A stretch of 64,000 nt of DNA from Corallococcus caeni (lineage in GTDB: Bacteria; Myxococcota; Myxococcia; Myxococcales; Myxococcaceae): assembly GCF_036245865.1 (NCBI RefSeq), contig NZ_BTTW01000004.1, positions 434,001 through 498,000 of the forward strand, written 5' to 3'. Each line of letters opens with the position of its first letter. Position 1 is the stretch's first letter. Of this stretch, positions 1 to 10,119 are shown piece after piece. The position numbers were made by a program, and so were the translations under genes. The notes under the pieces are model-generated. The model had not been told where the DNA came from. It was given only the letters and a program-made list of their open reading frames with translations, and ran no database searches.

Positions 1-2
1 TG

Positions 3-1574
3 GTGCTCCTGCTGGCGGCCAGCCCCTCCCGGGCCGGCACGGTCGCTTCCGAGTGCTGGGCCGCCTGCCGCCGCCACGTCGCCGACCCGTCGCTGCGCGC
101 GCGGACCTGCGGGGCCTGCGTCACCGGGGGCCGGGTGGACAGCTGGGTGGCGTCCCTGGGGACGGGCGGGGTAGAGGCGCAGCGGGCCCTGGAGTCGGCG
201 CTCACGGACGGCAGCTGGCGGGTGCGCTGGGCCGCGGTGCGGGCCGGGGCCCGGAGCCGGGGCCTGACGGAGCGGCGGGCCCTGGCGGACTGGATCATGG
301 ACACCCCGCCGGACGCGGACCTGGGGGCCTGCCTCACCGCCGTCCGTGCCGCCGCCGACACCGGCCGCTCCACGGCGGACTTCCTGAGGGAGGCGGGGGC
401 GCGAGGGCCCTCCGCCGCCGCCCGGGTGTGGGCGAAGCGGGAGGCCGTCCGCCAGTCGCTGTCGCTGGAGATGTTCTCGCAGGAGCCGTCCGTGCGGCTG
501 CCCGCGCTCCTGCACCTGGCCACCTTCCAGGGGCGCTCGGCGACGCGCGTGGTGCTGGACGCGGTGGCGTCGCGGCCCGTCGCGGGGGACGCGGTGATGG
601 CGGAGCTCCTCTCCGCCGTCGCCGAGCGGCAGCGCGCGTCCGTGGGCCGGCTGCTCCTGACGGAGGCGAAGCCCCCGGACGAGGCCGTCATCAACCGGCT
701 CTTCGCCGTGTACTCGCGGGAGCTGGACGCGCTGCGGCCGGAGCTTGCGTCCGGTGACGTGCAGCGCCGGCGTACGGCGGTGGCCACCCTGCGCCGGTAC
801 GGTCCGCTGGCGAAGCGGGAGCTGGAGGGGATGCTGGGTGACGAGGACGCGCGGATCCGCGAGCTGGCGGCGCGCGGCCTGGCGGAGTCGGCCGGGAAGC
901 CCCTGCGGGACGCGGCGGTCCAGGGCGTGAAGGACGCGGAGACGGCGGAGGCCGCCCGGCCCTGGCTGGGCGCGATGGCGCGCGAGAAGGGGTGCTTCGC
1001 CTTCCTGCGGGACGTGGCCGAGGGGCGCGACGCCCGGACGCCGGAGATACAGGGGGAGGCGGTTGCGCTCCTGGGGGACTGCGCGGAAGGCCCGCCCCCC
1101 ACGCGGCGGCTGGCGCCCTTCCTTGCGTCGCCCGTGGCGCCGGTGCGCGCGGGGGCCGTGCGCGCGCTGGGGGCGCTGCCCCGGAACGGCGACGCGATGT
1201 CGCTGGCGGCGAAGGCGCTGGAGGACGGAGCGCCGGAGGTGGTGGTGGCCGCGCTGGACGTGCTGTCCGCCTACCGGCAGCCGTCGCGAGGGGACGAGGC
1301 GGCGGGCCTGCTGGAGTCGGAGCACCCGGTGGTGCGCGCGGCGGCGGCGCGGGCGCTGGAGTTCGTGGGCCGCGCTGGGCACGTGCGCGTCCTGGCGGAG
1401 CGCCTGCGCGGGGACCCGGTGGCGGACGTGCGCGTCGCGGCGGCGAGGTCGCTGTCCGCGCTGGGGGGGCCGCACGCCGTGGCGGCGCTGAGCGAGGCGG
1501 CGGCGCACGACGCGGACACGCACGTGAAGCACGTGTCGGAGGAGGGGCTGCGCCGGTTGGGCTTCGGGCGCTGA
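3..1574 (+). CDS. HEAT-repeat protein, 5' truncated by the window edge
   Basis: This frame is open from the first bases of the window and ends at TGA 1572-1574. A GTG at position 3 could be a start, but the first residues (VLLLAASPSRA) look like the end of a secretion signal, so the true start probably lies a few codons upstream. The protein is built of alpha-helical HEAT-like repeats rich in Ala, Arg and Leu, with recurring units such as 'DEDARIRELAARGLAE' and 'EHPVVRAAAARALEF' through the second half. An early cluster of three cysteines (near residues 15, 35 and 38) follows the presumed signal. Such solenoids are scaffolds for protein-protein contacts. No enzymatic motif is visible. It converges on the diguanylate cyclase gene. 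Specific function unknown. Confidence 0.8.
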   Translation: MLLLAASPSRAGTVASECWAACRRHVADPSLRARTCGACVTGGRVDSWVASLGTGGVEAQRALESALTDGSWRVRWAAVRAGARSRGLTERRALADWIMDTPPDADLGACLTAVRAAADTGRSTADFLREAGARGPSAAARVWAKREAVRQSLSLEMFSQEPSVRLPALLHLATFQGRSATRVVLDAVASRPVAGDAVMAELLSAVAERQRASVGRLLLTEAKPPDEAVINRLFAVYSRELDALRPELASGDVQRRRTAVATLRRYGPLAKRELEGMLGDEDARIRELAARGLAESAGKPLRDAAVQGVKDAETAEAARPWLGAMAREKGCFAFLRDVAEGRDARTPEIQGEAVALLGDCAEGPPPTRRLAPFLASPVAPVRAGAVRALGALPRNGDAMSLAAKALEDGAPEVVVAALDVLSAYRQPSRGDEAAGLLESEHPVVRAAAARALEFVGRAGHVRVLAERLRGDPVADVRVAAARSLSALGGPHAVAALSEAAAHDADTHVKHVSEEGLRRLGFGR

Positions 1575-1598
1575 CGGCTGGGGGACGCGGAGACGGCG

Positions 1599-1664
1599 GG
1601 AGGCCCGGGGATCAGGCCTCCATCCAAGCGTCGCCGAGCCTTGCCGAGCCTCGGTGCCGACGCT
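1599..1664. terminator. paired hairpins between convergent genes
   Basis: Two inverted repeats fill the gap between the HEAT gene and the convergent diguanylate cyclase gene. The first has a 7-bp stem (GGAGGCC 1599-1605 with GGCCTCC 1615-1621). The second has 7-bp outer arms (AGCGTCG 1627-1633 with CGACGCT 1658-1664) and touches the diguanylate cyclase stop codon. No clear T-tract follows, so termination is inferred from position and stem strength. Confidence 0.4.
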
Positions 1665-2575
1665 CAGGGGCCGCTGACGGCCTTGGCGTCCACGCGGTTA
1701 CGGCCCGCGTGCTTGGCCCGGTAGAGGTACTTGTCCGCGGCGGAGATGAGGTCCTCCGGCTGGGAGAAGTCCGAGTCCAGCAGCGTCGCCACGCCCAGGC
1801 TGATGGTCACCTTGATGGGCGTGCCGCTGAAGATGAAGTCCGCGCGGTCCACCGCCACGCGGCAGCGCTCCGCGCACGCCAGGGCCGCGTCCTCCGCGGA
1901 CTCGCGCAGCATCAGCGCGAACTCCTCGCCGCCGTAGCGCGCGAGCAGGTCCTCGGTGCGCACCGTGTCCGCCACCCGCTGCGCGATGCGCGTCAGCACG
2001 AAGTCGCCGGCCGGGTGGCCGTACACGTCGTTGATGCGCTTGAAGTGATCCACGTCGAAGAGCACCAGCGACAGCGGCACGCGGTGGCGCAGGCAGTACG
2101 CGAACTCCTTGCGCACCGTCTCCATGAAGTACTTCTTGTTGTAGACGCGGGTGAGGCCGTCGCGCGTGGCGGACTCGTAGATGCTGCGCTGGTACTGCTC
2201 CTCCAGCGCGTCCTGGATGCTGAACTTCAGCACCGTGTTGGACCCGATCTGGATCTTGTCGCCGTCGTACAGCGGCGCCGCGCTCACCTTCAGGCCGTTC
2301 AGGTACGTGCCGTTGGTGCTGCCCAGGTCCACGAGCTGGAAGCGGCCGTCTCCAATGGCGACGACCTTCGCGTGCTTGCGGGAGATGCCGTCGTCCTCCA
2401 CCTGGAACTGGGCCTCCGAGCTGCGGCCCAGCACCACCTCCAAGCGGTCCAGCTTGAACATCCGCCCGATGCCGGCGGCGGACTTGGCGCTGATGACGAT
2501 CAGATACGCGCTCTGCTGCTGGGCGCTGCCCAGCAGGTCCGAAATGGAATGGACGGAAGTTTTCTCCTCGGACAT
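1664..2575 (-). CDS. FHA-GGDEF diguanylate cyclase
   Basis: The 303-residue protein makes cyclic di-GMP from two GTP and appears cytoplasmic. An FHA phosphopeptide-binding domain occupies about residues 25-120 (GR 50-51, SRKH 65-68, STNGTYLNG 86-94). A GGDEF domain covers about 135-298, with catalytic GGEEF at 215-219, metal-binding FDVDHFKRIND near 173-183, and an intact inhibitory I-site RTED at 206-209, exactly five residues before the active loop. Active synthesis with product feedback inhibition is therefore predicted. The FHA domain suggests control by a Ser/Thr kinase, a pathway abundant in myxobacteria. The start has a purine-rich GGAGG-type leader just upstream on this strand. It is transcribed in the same direction as, and 71 bp downstream of, the asparaginase gene. 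Confidence 0.93.
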   Translation of the reverse strand: MSEEKTSVHSISDLLGSAQQQSAYLIVISAKSAAGIGRMFKLDRLEVVLGRSSEAQFQVEDDGISRKHAKVVAIGDGRFQLVDLGSTNGTYLNGLKVSAAPLYDGDKIQIGSNTVLKFSIQDALEEQYQRSIYESATRDGLTRVYNKKYFMETVRKEFAYCLRHRVPLSLVLFDVDHFKRINDVYGHPAGDFVLTRIAQRVADTVRTEDLLARYGGEEFALMLRESAEDAALACAERCRVAVDRADFIFSGTPIKVTISLGVATLLDSDFSQPEDLISAADKYLYRAKHAGRNRVDAKAVSGP

Positions 2576-2646
2576 CGCACCTCCCTTCTTACGGGCCGCC
2601 TTTTCACGGCGGCAAGCACACCCACGCTCCTTTCACGCACCCGGTG

Positions 2647-3708
2647 TCAGCCGACCCGCCCCACCCGCGCCGGCCGGCGCCTCTTTTTCTCCGGTGGAGG
2701 AACTGTCGGCCGCCCGACGGACAGCTCGCCCGCCACGGGCGTCCGGAGGAAGCGCGAGAGGGCCTCGCCCCCCCGGGGGTGCTCCGCCAGCCCCTGCATC
2801 AGCTTCACCAGCGCCGCCGACGGGGTCATGTCCGCACCGCCGACCGCCCCCTCCGCCAGCAACTGGGCCCCGGACTCATAGAGCGTGAGGTCCACCCCGT
2901 TGCGGTACGCCTGGCTCACCACCAACACCGGGATTCCCCGCTCCCGGGCCTGGACGAAGAGCGGCAGCAGCGAGCGGCCCAGCTCCGGCGCGATGGGCAC
3001 GTTGCCCGCGCCGTACGCCTCCACCACCAGCCCCTTCACGTGCGGCAGGAGCTGCAGGGGCAGGGCGGGGTCCAGCCCCGGGTACACCTTGAGGAGGAAG
3101 ACGCGCGGATCCAGCTTCTCGTGGAGCCGGAAGGGGCCTCGCGACACGAGGCCCTTCTCGAAGGTGGCGTCCACGCCCAGCGTGCCCAGCACGGGGAAGT
3201 TGGGGCTTTCGAATGCGTCGTACTCGGCCACCTTCACCTTGCGCGTGCGGTTGCCCCGGTACAGGTGCGAGTCGAAGCAGATGGTCACCTCGCGCGGCCC
3301 CTGGAGCGCGGAGAGCACCGCGTCGATGAGGTTCAGCCGCGCGTCGGAGCGGATCTCCCCCAGCGGACGCTGCGAGCCCGTCAGCACCACGGGGCAGGGC
3401 GGGTTTCGCAACATGAAGGACAGTGCACTGGCCGTGAAGGCGAGCGTGTCCGTTCCGTGGGTCACCACCGCCCCGTCGAAGTCCTGCAGTCGACGGTGGA
3501 GGTGGGCGGCCATCCGGCTCCAGAGCTCCGGCTGCATCTCCGAGCTGTCCAGGTTGGAGAACAGCTCGAGCTCGATGTCGGCCAGCTGGAACAGCTCCGG
3601 GGCTCGCTTGCGGAGCGTCTTGAAGAAGGCAGCGGGACGCAGGGCGGAGGGCCGGCCACCGGCCATTCCGAGCGTGCCTCCGGTGTGAAGCAGCAGGACT
3701 CTGGGCAT
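2647..3708 (-). CDS. ansA: type I (cytoplasmic) L-asparaginase
   Basis: The protein hydrolyses L-asparagine to aspartate and ammonia. The chosen ATG (3706-3708) gives 353 residues starting MPRVLLLHTGGT. An upstream in-frame start would add about 109 low-complexity residues that do not belong to the family and would run into the divergent gene. The first catalytic Thr lies in TGGT (9-12), the second signature is HGTDT (84-88), and a TGSQRP motif lies at 110-115. There is no signal peptide, and the length fits the AnsA (type I) group rather than the secreted high-affinity AnsB group. It is divergent from the DsbA-like lipoprotein gene. Confidence 0.9.
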   Translation of the reverse strand: MPRVLLLHTGGTLGMAGGRPSALRPAAFFKTLRKRAPELFQLADIELELFSNLDSSEMQPELWSRMAAHLHRRLQDFDGAVVTHGTDTLAFTASALSFMLRNPPCPVVLTGSQRPLGEIRSDARLNLIDAVLSALQGPREVTICFDSHLYRGNRTRKVKVAEYDAFESPNFPVLGTLGVDATFEKGLVSRGPFRLHEKLDPRVFLLKVYPGLDPALPLQLLPHVKGLVVEAYGAGNVPIAPELGRSLLPLFVQARERGIPVLVVSQAYRNGVDLTLYESGAQLLAEGAVGGADMTPSAALVKLMQGLAEHPRGGEALSRFLRTPVAGELSVGRPTVPPPEKKRRRPARVGRVG

Positions 3709-3796
3709 GGGCGAGGGCCTCCCTGCCAAAGGCCGCCTTGCTTTACAAGCCCTGCGCGCATGGCTAAACCCCGGAGCCGTGCTCTTCCCTCGATGG

Positions 3797-4768
3797 ATGC
3801 GTGTTGCTCCCGTGCTGGCCGCGGCGACCCTGATGGGCGCTGGCTGCACCAAGAGCGCGGAAGTCCCGGCCACCGCCAAGGCCCCGCCGCCGGCCGCCAG
3901 CCCGGCCCCGGCCGCTGCTCCAGCCGCGCCCCCCGCCGCGGAGGCCGCGTCGTCGGATCCGGCCCAGGCGCTGACGGGCATCCCCGGCATGGACTTCTCC
4001 GCGCTGCCCCCGGCGGCGAAGCGCGAGCTGGCCACGGTGTTCAGCGACGAGTTCTGCTACTGCGGCTGCCCCCACTCGCTGGGCGCGTGCCTCAAGCAGC
4101 ACACGCCCTGCAAGCACGCGAAGCGGATGGCGCGGCTGTCCGCGCGGCTGGTGGCGGAGGGCGGCCCCGCGAGCGAGGTCATCGTCACGCTGTCGAAGTA
4201 CTACGCGTCCTTCCGCGAGCCGCGCGTGCAGCTCAAGGTGGATCCGCGCATGTGCCAGGGCGACGCGAACGCGCCCGTGACGGTGACGGAGTTCTCCGAC
4301 TTCGAGTGCCCCTTCTGCGGCAAGGCCCGGCCCATCCTGGAGGGCTTCGCGAAGAAGCACCCCAGCGAGGTGCGCTTCTGCTACCTGCCGTTCCCGCTCT
4401 CCATGCACGCCAACGCCATCCCCGCCGCGCAGGCGGTGCTGTGGGCGCGCGACCAGGGCAAGTTCTGGCAGATGCACGACGCCCTCTTCGGCCAGCAGGA
4501 GAACCTCAAGCCGGAGGCGCTGCCCGCGCTGGCGAAGTCGGTGGGCCTGGACGGGGACAAGCTGGCCGCCGTGCTGAAGACGGACCAGTACAAGGACGAG
4601 ATCGACGGCTTCCAGGCGCAGGGGCGCATGGCCTCCATCAACAGCACCCCGTCCGTGTTCTTCAACGGACGTGCCTACGAGCTGGGCTTCCAGGAAGGTC
4701 AGCTCGAGCACAGCATGGAGGACGAGGTGGAGTGGCGCGCGAACAACAACGCGTGGGCCGCTGACTGA
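3797..4768 (+). CDS. DsbA-family thioredoxin-fold lipoprotein with extra Cys cluster
   Basis: The 323-residue protein is a likely periplasmic thiol-disulfide oxidoreductase. It begins MRVAPVLAAATLMGAGC, a short signal ending in a weak lipobox with Cys17, followed by an Ala/Pro linker to about residue 52. A Cys-rich segment (Cys 87, 89, 91, 98, 105) precedes the DsbA-like domain (about 145-320). The active site CPFC is at 171-174 and the cis-proline motif TPS is at 284-286. The ATG at 3797 was chosen because the signal follows directly. A GTG at 3779 is in frame and would add six residues, but no well-spaced ribosome site supports either. The stop is 7 bp before the DUF4388 gene, so the two are probably co-transcribed. 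Confidence 0.82.
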   Translation: MRVAPVLAAATLMGAGCTKSAEVPATAKAPPPAASPAPAAAPAAPPAAEAASSDPAQALTGIPGMDFSALPPAAKRELATVFSDEFCYCGCPHSLGACLKQHTPCKHAKRMARLSARLVAEGGPASEVIVTLSKYYASFREPRVQLKVDPRMCQGDANAPVTVTEFSDFECPFCGKARPILEGFAKKHPSEVRFCYLPFPLSMHANAIPAAQAVLWARDQGKFWQMHDALFGQQENLKPEALPALAKSVGLDGDKLAAVLKTDQYKDEIDGFQAQGRMASINSTPSVFFNGRAYELGFQEGQLEHSMEDEVEWRANNNAWAAD

Positions 4769-4775
4769 CCCTTCG

Positions 4776-6095
4776 ATGAGCCAACGCTTCCGCATCGATG
4801 GCGCCACGCGGCTGGTCCCCGAGGACCGGTCCGGCATCCCCGCGCTCGCGGGACGGTCGGGGACGTACGCGCTGATGCCCACCGCGCCCGACCTGCTCGT
4901 GTTCTCCCGCACGCCGCCGGAAGGGGGCTCCATCCCCACGCCGCGCGTGGTGTTGGCGGGGGACGCGGGCGGCTTCCCGCTGTCCGACCTCATCGCGTTC
5001 CTCAGCCAGTCTCGCTGGAGCGGCGTCATCCGCGTGCACACGCCGGGCGGCGAGCGCTCCCTCACGCTGCGCGAGGGCGAGGTGCGCGGCGCCACCTCCG
5101 AGGAGCCCGCGGACCGGCTGGGCGAGGTGCTGGTGCGGCTGGGCTACGCGGACCGCGCGCAGGTGGAGGCGGTGCTGCGCGAGCAGTCGCACTCGAAGCT
5201 GGGCCGGGCGCTGGTGGAGAAGGGCGTGCTGCAGGCGCACGACCTGTTCAAGTGCGTCACCCACCAGGTGAGTGAGATCTTCCACGCCATCGTGCTGTGC
5301 CGCGAGGGGGCGTTCTTCCTCATCGACCAGCCGCTGGACGAGAAGACGGGCCACTCCCTCCAGCTGTCCACGCAGAGCCTGCTGATGGACAGCATCCGGA
5401 AGATCGACGAGATGGCGCACTTCCGGAAGCGCATCCCCCACGGCCGCATGTACGTGGCGCGCAAGCGTCCGTCCGACGGCAAGCTGGAGGAGGACGAGGA
5501 CCGCGTGCTGGCGATGCTGGACGGTCGGCGCACGGTGCTGGAGCTGGGGCACGCGGCGCGGCTGTCCGAGTTCGACGTCACCAAGGTCGTCTTCCGCCTG
5601 CTGGAGGGTGGCTTCGCCGGGCTGACGGACAAGCCGGTGGGGGCTCCGGCCGCCGCCGTGGCGCCGGAGAAGGCGGCCACGCCGCGCGTGCGTCCTCCGG
5701 TGCGTACGGTGGCTCCGGTGGATGCCCGCCCGGTGGCGCGCGTCTTCAACTTCATCTTCCGGGAGATCCGCGACGAGGTGGCCCGCTCCGGCATGGACCG
5801 CGAGTTCATCGCGGCGGCCAACGCGGCGCTGGCCAACCAGGCGCTGTCGTCGTCGCCGGTGCTGGAGGGGCTGGCGTTCGCGGCGGATGGCAGCCTTCCG
5901 GAAGGCCGGTTGATGGAGGCCTTCGACAAGCACCGCGCCCACCTGGGCAGTGAGCCGCTGGCCTCGTTCCGCCAGGCGCTGAGCGACGTGATGTTCTTCC
6001 TGCTGTTCCAGGCGGGGGAGCTCTTGGAGTCGCGCGCGGACGAAGACCTGGCCCGCCGGGTGAAGGAACTCCTGGCCACGCTCGAGGCACCGTGA
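4776..6095 (+). CDS. DUF4388 domain-containing protein
   Basis: The 439-residue cytoplasmic protein has an N-terminal DUF4388 (PATAN-like) region at about residues 50-200. It shows the family pattern of a 'FPLSDLIAFLSQSRWSG' start, an 'REGEVRGA' turn and a following helical part with 'KLGRALVEKG'. DUF4388 is common in myxobacterial and cyanobacterial signalling proteins. The remainder is helical with no motif I recognise; a Pro/Ala/Val-rich linker lies near residues 285-320. The start is the ATG 7 bp after the upstream gene. The stop overlaps the GTG start of truD by 4 bp, indicating translational coupling. Molecular function unknown. Confidence 0.8.
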   Translation: MSQRFRIDGATRLVPEDRSGIPALAGRSGTYALMPTAPDLLVFSRTPPEGGSIPTPRVVLAGDAGGFPLSDLIAFLSQSRWSGVIRVHTPGGERSLTLREGEVRGATSEEPADRLGEVLVRLGYADRAQVEAVLREQSHSKLGRALVEKGVLQAHDLFKCVTHQVSEIFHAIVLCREGAFFLIDQPLDEKTGHSLQLSTQSLLMDSIRKIDEMAHFRKRIPHGRMYVARKRPSDGKLEEDEDRVLAMLDGRRTVLELGHAARLSEFDVTKVVFRLLEGGFAGLTDKPVGAPAAAVAPEKAATPRVRPPVRTVAPVDARPVARVFNFIFREIRDEVARSGMDREFIAAANAALANQALSSSPVLEGLAFAADGSLPEGRLMEAFDKHRAHLGSEPLASFRQALSDVMFFLLFQAGELLESRADEDLARRVKELLATLEAP

Positions 6096-7114
6096 CGGAC
6101 ACCGGCTTCCCGAGGCTGACCGCGGGCGTGCCCGGGTGTGGTGGCGCGTTCAAGCTCACGCCCGAGGACTTCGAGGTGGAGGAGCTGCCCGCGTACCTGC
6201 CGTCCGGCGAGGGCACGCACCTGTACCTCTGGGTGGAGAAGCGTGGCCGGGACACGCGCGAGGTGGTGCGCGCGCTGGCGACCGCGCTGGGCGTGCGCGA
6301 GGACGACATCGGCTCGGCGGGGATGAAGGACCGGCAGGCCGTGACGCGGCAGTGGCTGTCCGTGCCCGCGAACGCGGAAGCCCGCGTGCCGGAGTTCGCG
6401 CTCGACGGGGTCCGCGTGCTGGAGGTGAAGCGGCACGGCAACAAGCTGCGCACCGGCCACCTGCGCGGGAACCGCTTCCGGCTGCGGCTGCGCGGCGTGC
6501 AGGACCTGGGCGCGGCGCGGGAGTCCTTCTCCCGGCTGTCCGCGCAAGGCGTGCCCAACTACTTCGGGGAGCAGCGCTTCGGACGGGCCGGCGACAACGC
6601 GGACCTGGGCCGGATGCTGCTCCTGGGACAGCGGCTGCCGAAGCGGCCGGACCGCTTCCAGCGCAAGCTGTACCTGTCCGCCTTCCAGTCGCGCCTCTTC
6701 AACCAGGCGCTGGCCGCGCGACTCACCGCGGGCACCTTCGCCACGGCGCTCCTGGGCGACGTGCTGCGCAAGGAGGAGACGGGCGGCCTCTTCGTCTGCG
6801 AGGCGCCGGACGTGGACGGCCCCCGTGTCGCCGCGTTCGAGGTGAGCCCGGCGGGCCCGATGTTCGGCCCGAAGATGACCGCCTCGAAGGGCGAGGTGGC
6901 GGAGGCGGAAGCGCGGCTGCTCGTTGAAGCGGGCGTCACGCTGAGCGACTTCCAGCGCGGCGGGGACGAGACGGAGGGCACGCGCCGTCCGTACCGCGTG
7001 CGCCTGGGCGCTCCGGACCTCACGGTGGACGGCGAGGACGCGCTGCTCACGTTCGAGCTGCCGCGTGGCGCCTACGCCACCGAAGTGCTGCACGAACTGC
7101 TCAAGGACGGCTGA
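6092..7114 (+). CDS. truD: tRNA pseudouridine(13) synthase TruD
   Basis: TruD isomerises uridine 13 of certain tRNAs to pseudouridine. The 340-residue protein has the family signature GSAGMKDRQAVTRQ, with the catalytic aspartate at residue 80, the same number as in the E. coli enzyme. The N-terminal 'FKLTPEDFEVEELP' strand and the 'GNRFRLRLRG' segment are also typical. The TRUD insertion domain lies around residues 150-300. The GTG start sits inside the upstream stop (GTGA), so translation is probably coupled to the DUF4388 gene. Two strong hairpins follow the stop. Confidence 0.95.
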   Translation: MTDTGFPRLTAGVPGCGGAFKLTPEDFEVEELPAYLPSGEGTHLYLWVEKRGRDTREVVRALATALGVREDDIGSAGMKDRQAVTRQWLSVPANAEARVPEFALDGVRVLEVKRHGNKLRTGHLRGNRFRLRLRGVQDLGAARESFSRLSAQGVPNYFGEQRFGRAGDNADLGRMLLLGQRLPKRPDRFQRKLYLSAFQSRLFNQALAARLTAGTFATALLGDVLRKEETGGLFVCEAPDVDGPRVAAFEVSPAGPMFGPKMTASKGEVAEAEARLLVEAGVTLSDFQRGGDETEGTRRPYRVRLGAPDLTVDGEDALLTFELPRGAYATEVLHELLKDG

Positions 7115-7132
7115 GCCACCCCCTGAAACGAC

Positions 7133-7206
7133 CGCGCCTCCCAGGGCTCGAGGCCCGGGAGGCGCGAAGGGACCGCGGGTCCCGCTTCCGTCGTGACGGA
7201 AGCGGG
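7133..7206. terminator. two tandem perfect hairpins, bidirectional terminator region
   Basis: Between convergent truD and the OmpA-like gene are two perfect inverted repeats. Hairpin 1 has 10-bp arms at 7133-7142 and 7157-7166, with a loop that can itself pair. Hairpin 2 has 12-bp arms at 7181-7192 and 7195-7206, separated by only two bases. There is no T-run, as is usual at this GC content. Confidence 0.6.
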
Positions 7207-7219
7207 GTGGGGCGTCACG

Positions 7220-8644
<1,425 letters not shown>

Positions 8645-8661
8645 CGGGGAGCGCTCGGGCG

Positions 8662-8979
8662 TCACGGGTTCTGGGGGCGGCCCTGGGAGTCGCCGCTGTT
8701 GGCCGCGGACATGGCCTTCTCCCGCGCCTCGTTGGCGAAGCGCGAGGCCTTCACGGCGAAGTCCACGCCGGCCTGGTAGTCCGAATAGCCGACCTCCTCC
8801 CGCGCCTTCTGCAGGTAGAGGTTGGCGGCCGTCCACTCGTAGGGGGCTTCCTTCTCCGCCCCGGCGGTGCGCGCGGCCTGGATCTGCACCTCGGCGTCGA
8901 GGATGTTGGACGTGGACTTCACGGGGCCACATGCGGTCAGCACGCCCGCGAACGCCAACAGGAGCGACTGCTTCGTCAT
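8662..8979 (-). CDS. DUF4398 domain lipoprotein
   Basis: The 105-residue protein has a lipoprotein signal (MTKQSLLLAFAGVLTAC, Cys17) and a helical DUF4398 domain with 'EWTAANLYLQKAREEVGYSDY' type sequence. DUF4398 is often found in proteins encoded beside OmpA-like proteins. The downstream gene also begins with a DUF4398-like segment, so the pair may interact or derive from a common ancestor. The start at the ATG 8977-8979 places the signal at the terminus; a start 17 codons earlier is less likely. Function unknown. Confidence 0.85.
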   Translation of the reverse strand: MTKQSLLLAFAGVLTACGPVKSTSNILDAEVQIQAARTAGAEKEAPYEWTAANLYLQKAREEVGYSDYQAGVDFAVKASRFANEAREKAMSAANSGDSQGRPQNP

Positions 8980-9135
8980 CACTGGGGCCTCGGTCAACAG
9001 AGCGGAGAGACTGGTCGCCGGTCGTATCAATCGCCTCCGGGGGGGTCAAGAATCGGGCGGTTGGCGTGAAGCAGGGGGCCGGGCGGAGGGGTGGACTTTG
9101 ACGGCGGGGGCCGTGCTTGCCATCGTTCCGCCCCT

Positions 9136-10119
9136 GTGCGTCCTTCGTCCGTCCGTGCCCTGCTCGTCGTGCTGCTGTTGCCCCTGACCGGCCTCGCCGG
9201 ACCGGGGGCCGCGTCCAAGAAGGCCCAGAGCCGCGCGGAGGCGGACACCGTCCTCGCCCAGGTGGCCAACGGCGCCCCCGTCCCCACCGCCACGTCGCGC
9301 CTGCGCTTCCTGCGCCAGGAGGCCTACGCGGCCGAGGAGATTGGCCCGCTCTTGCGCACCACCTACGAGGAGCGCACCCGCCGCAACCTCGTGGCGCTCC
9401 TGGCGTCGCTGGGCGCGCGCACCGGCGAGTCCACGCTGGTGAAGCTGGCGTCGGACGGCGACAGCACCGTGCGGATGTACGCGGCGCAGGGTCTGGCCCG
9501 GCTGGGCAGCCGCAACACCGGCGCCGTGCTGCCGCTGCTCCAGGACAAGAGCAGCGGCGTGCGCCGCGAGGCCGCGCGGGCCCTGGGCGCTTCCAGGAAC
9601 CCGAAGATGGGCAAGCCGCTGATGGCCGCCGCGAAGGACGAGCAGGACCTGGAGGTCCGCGCGGCGCTGCTGGAGGCCGCGGGCGCCTGCGGTGACGCGA
9701 AGCAGAAGGTCGCGCTCAAGAAGTACCTGGACAGCGACTCGGAGAGCACGCGCTTCGCCGCGGCCCGGGGCCTGTGCCGGCTGGGCGCCCCGGAGGGCTT
9801 CGCCTTCGCGCAGAAGCTGCTGGGCAACAGCGACAAGTTCGTGCGCCGCCAGGGGCTGGTGCTCTTCGAGGGCGTGCCGGCCAAGAAGGCCAGCCCCGTG
9901 CTGTCGCCGCTCCTGAAGGACGCGGACCGCACCCTGGCCGCCACCGCCGCGCGCGTGCTGTACCAGGGCGGCGATGCCGCGTCTCTGGACTGGCTGGTGC
10001 TGGCGTCGTGGAACGCCAAGGGCGAGGAGAAGCTCGTCTACGAGAAGGAGCTGGAGACGCTCCAGCTCGCGGACGACCGGCGCAAGGCCATCCTGCGCAA
10101 GGCCGGGGTGGCGCCGTGA
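9136..10119 (+). CDS. secreted HEAT-repeat protein
   Basis: From the GTG at 9136 the product is 328 residues with a cleavable signal (MRPSSVRALLVVLLLPLTGLAG). The rest is a HEAT/PBS-lyase-like repeat solenoid, with units such as 'DGDSTVRMYAAQGLARLG', 'DKSSGVRREAARALG' and 'SDSESTRFAAARGLCRLG' about 31 residues apart. A longer in-frame start at 9091 exists but puts charged residues ahead of the signal. The stop overlaps the start of the DUF1460 gene (GTGA), so the solenoid is probably made together with that hydrolase and may scaffold it in the periplasm. Confidence 0.78.
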   Translation: MRPSSVRALLVVLLLPLTGLAGPGAASKKAQSRAEADTVLAQVANGAPVPTATSRLRFLRQEAYAAEEIGPLLRTTYEERTRRNLVALLASLGARTGESTLVKLASDGDSTVRMYAAQGLARLGSRNTGAVLPLLQDKSSGVRREAARALGASRNPKMGKPLMAAAKDEQDLEVRAALLEAAGACGDAKQKVALKKYLDSDSESTRFAAARGLCRLGAPEGFAFAQKLLGNSDKFVRRQGLVLFEGVPAKKASPVLSPLLKDADRTLAATAARVLYQGGDAASLDWLVLASWNAKGEEKLVYEKELETLQLADDRRKAILRKAGVAP

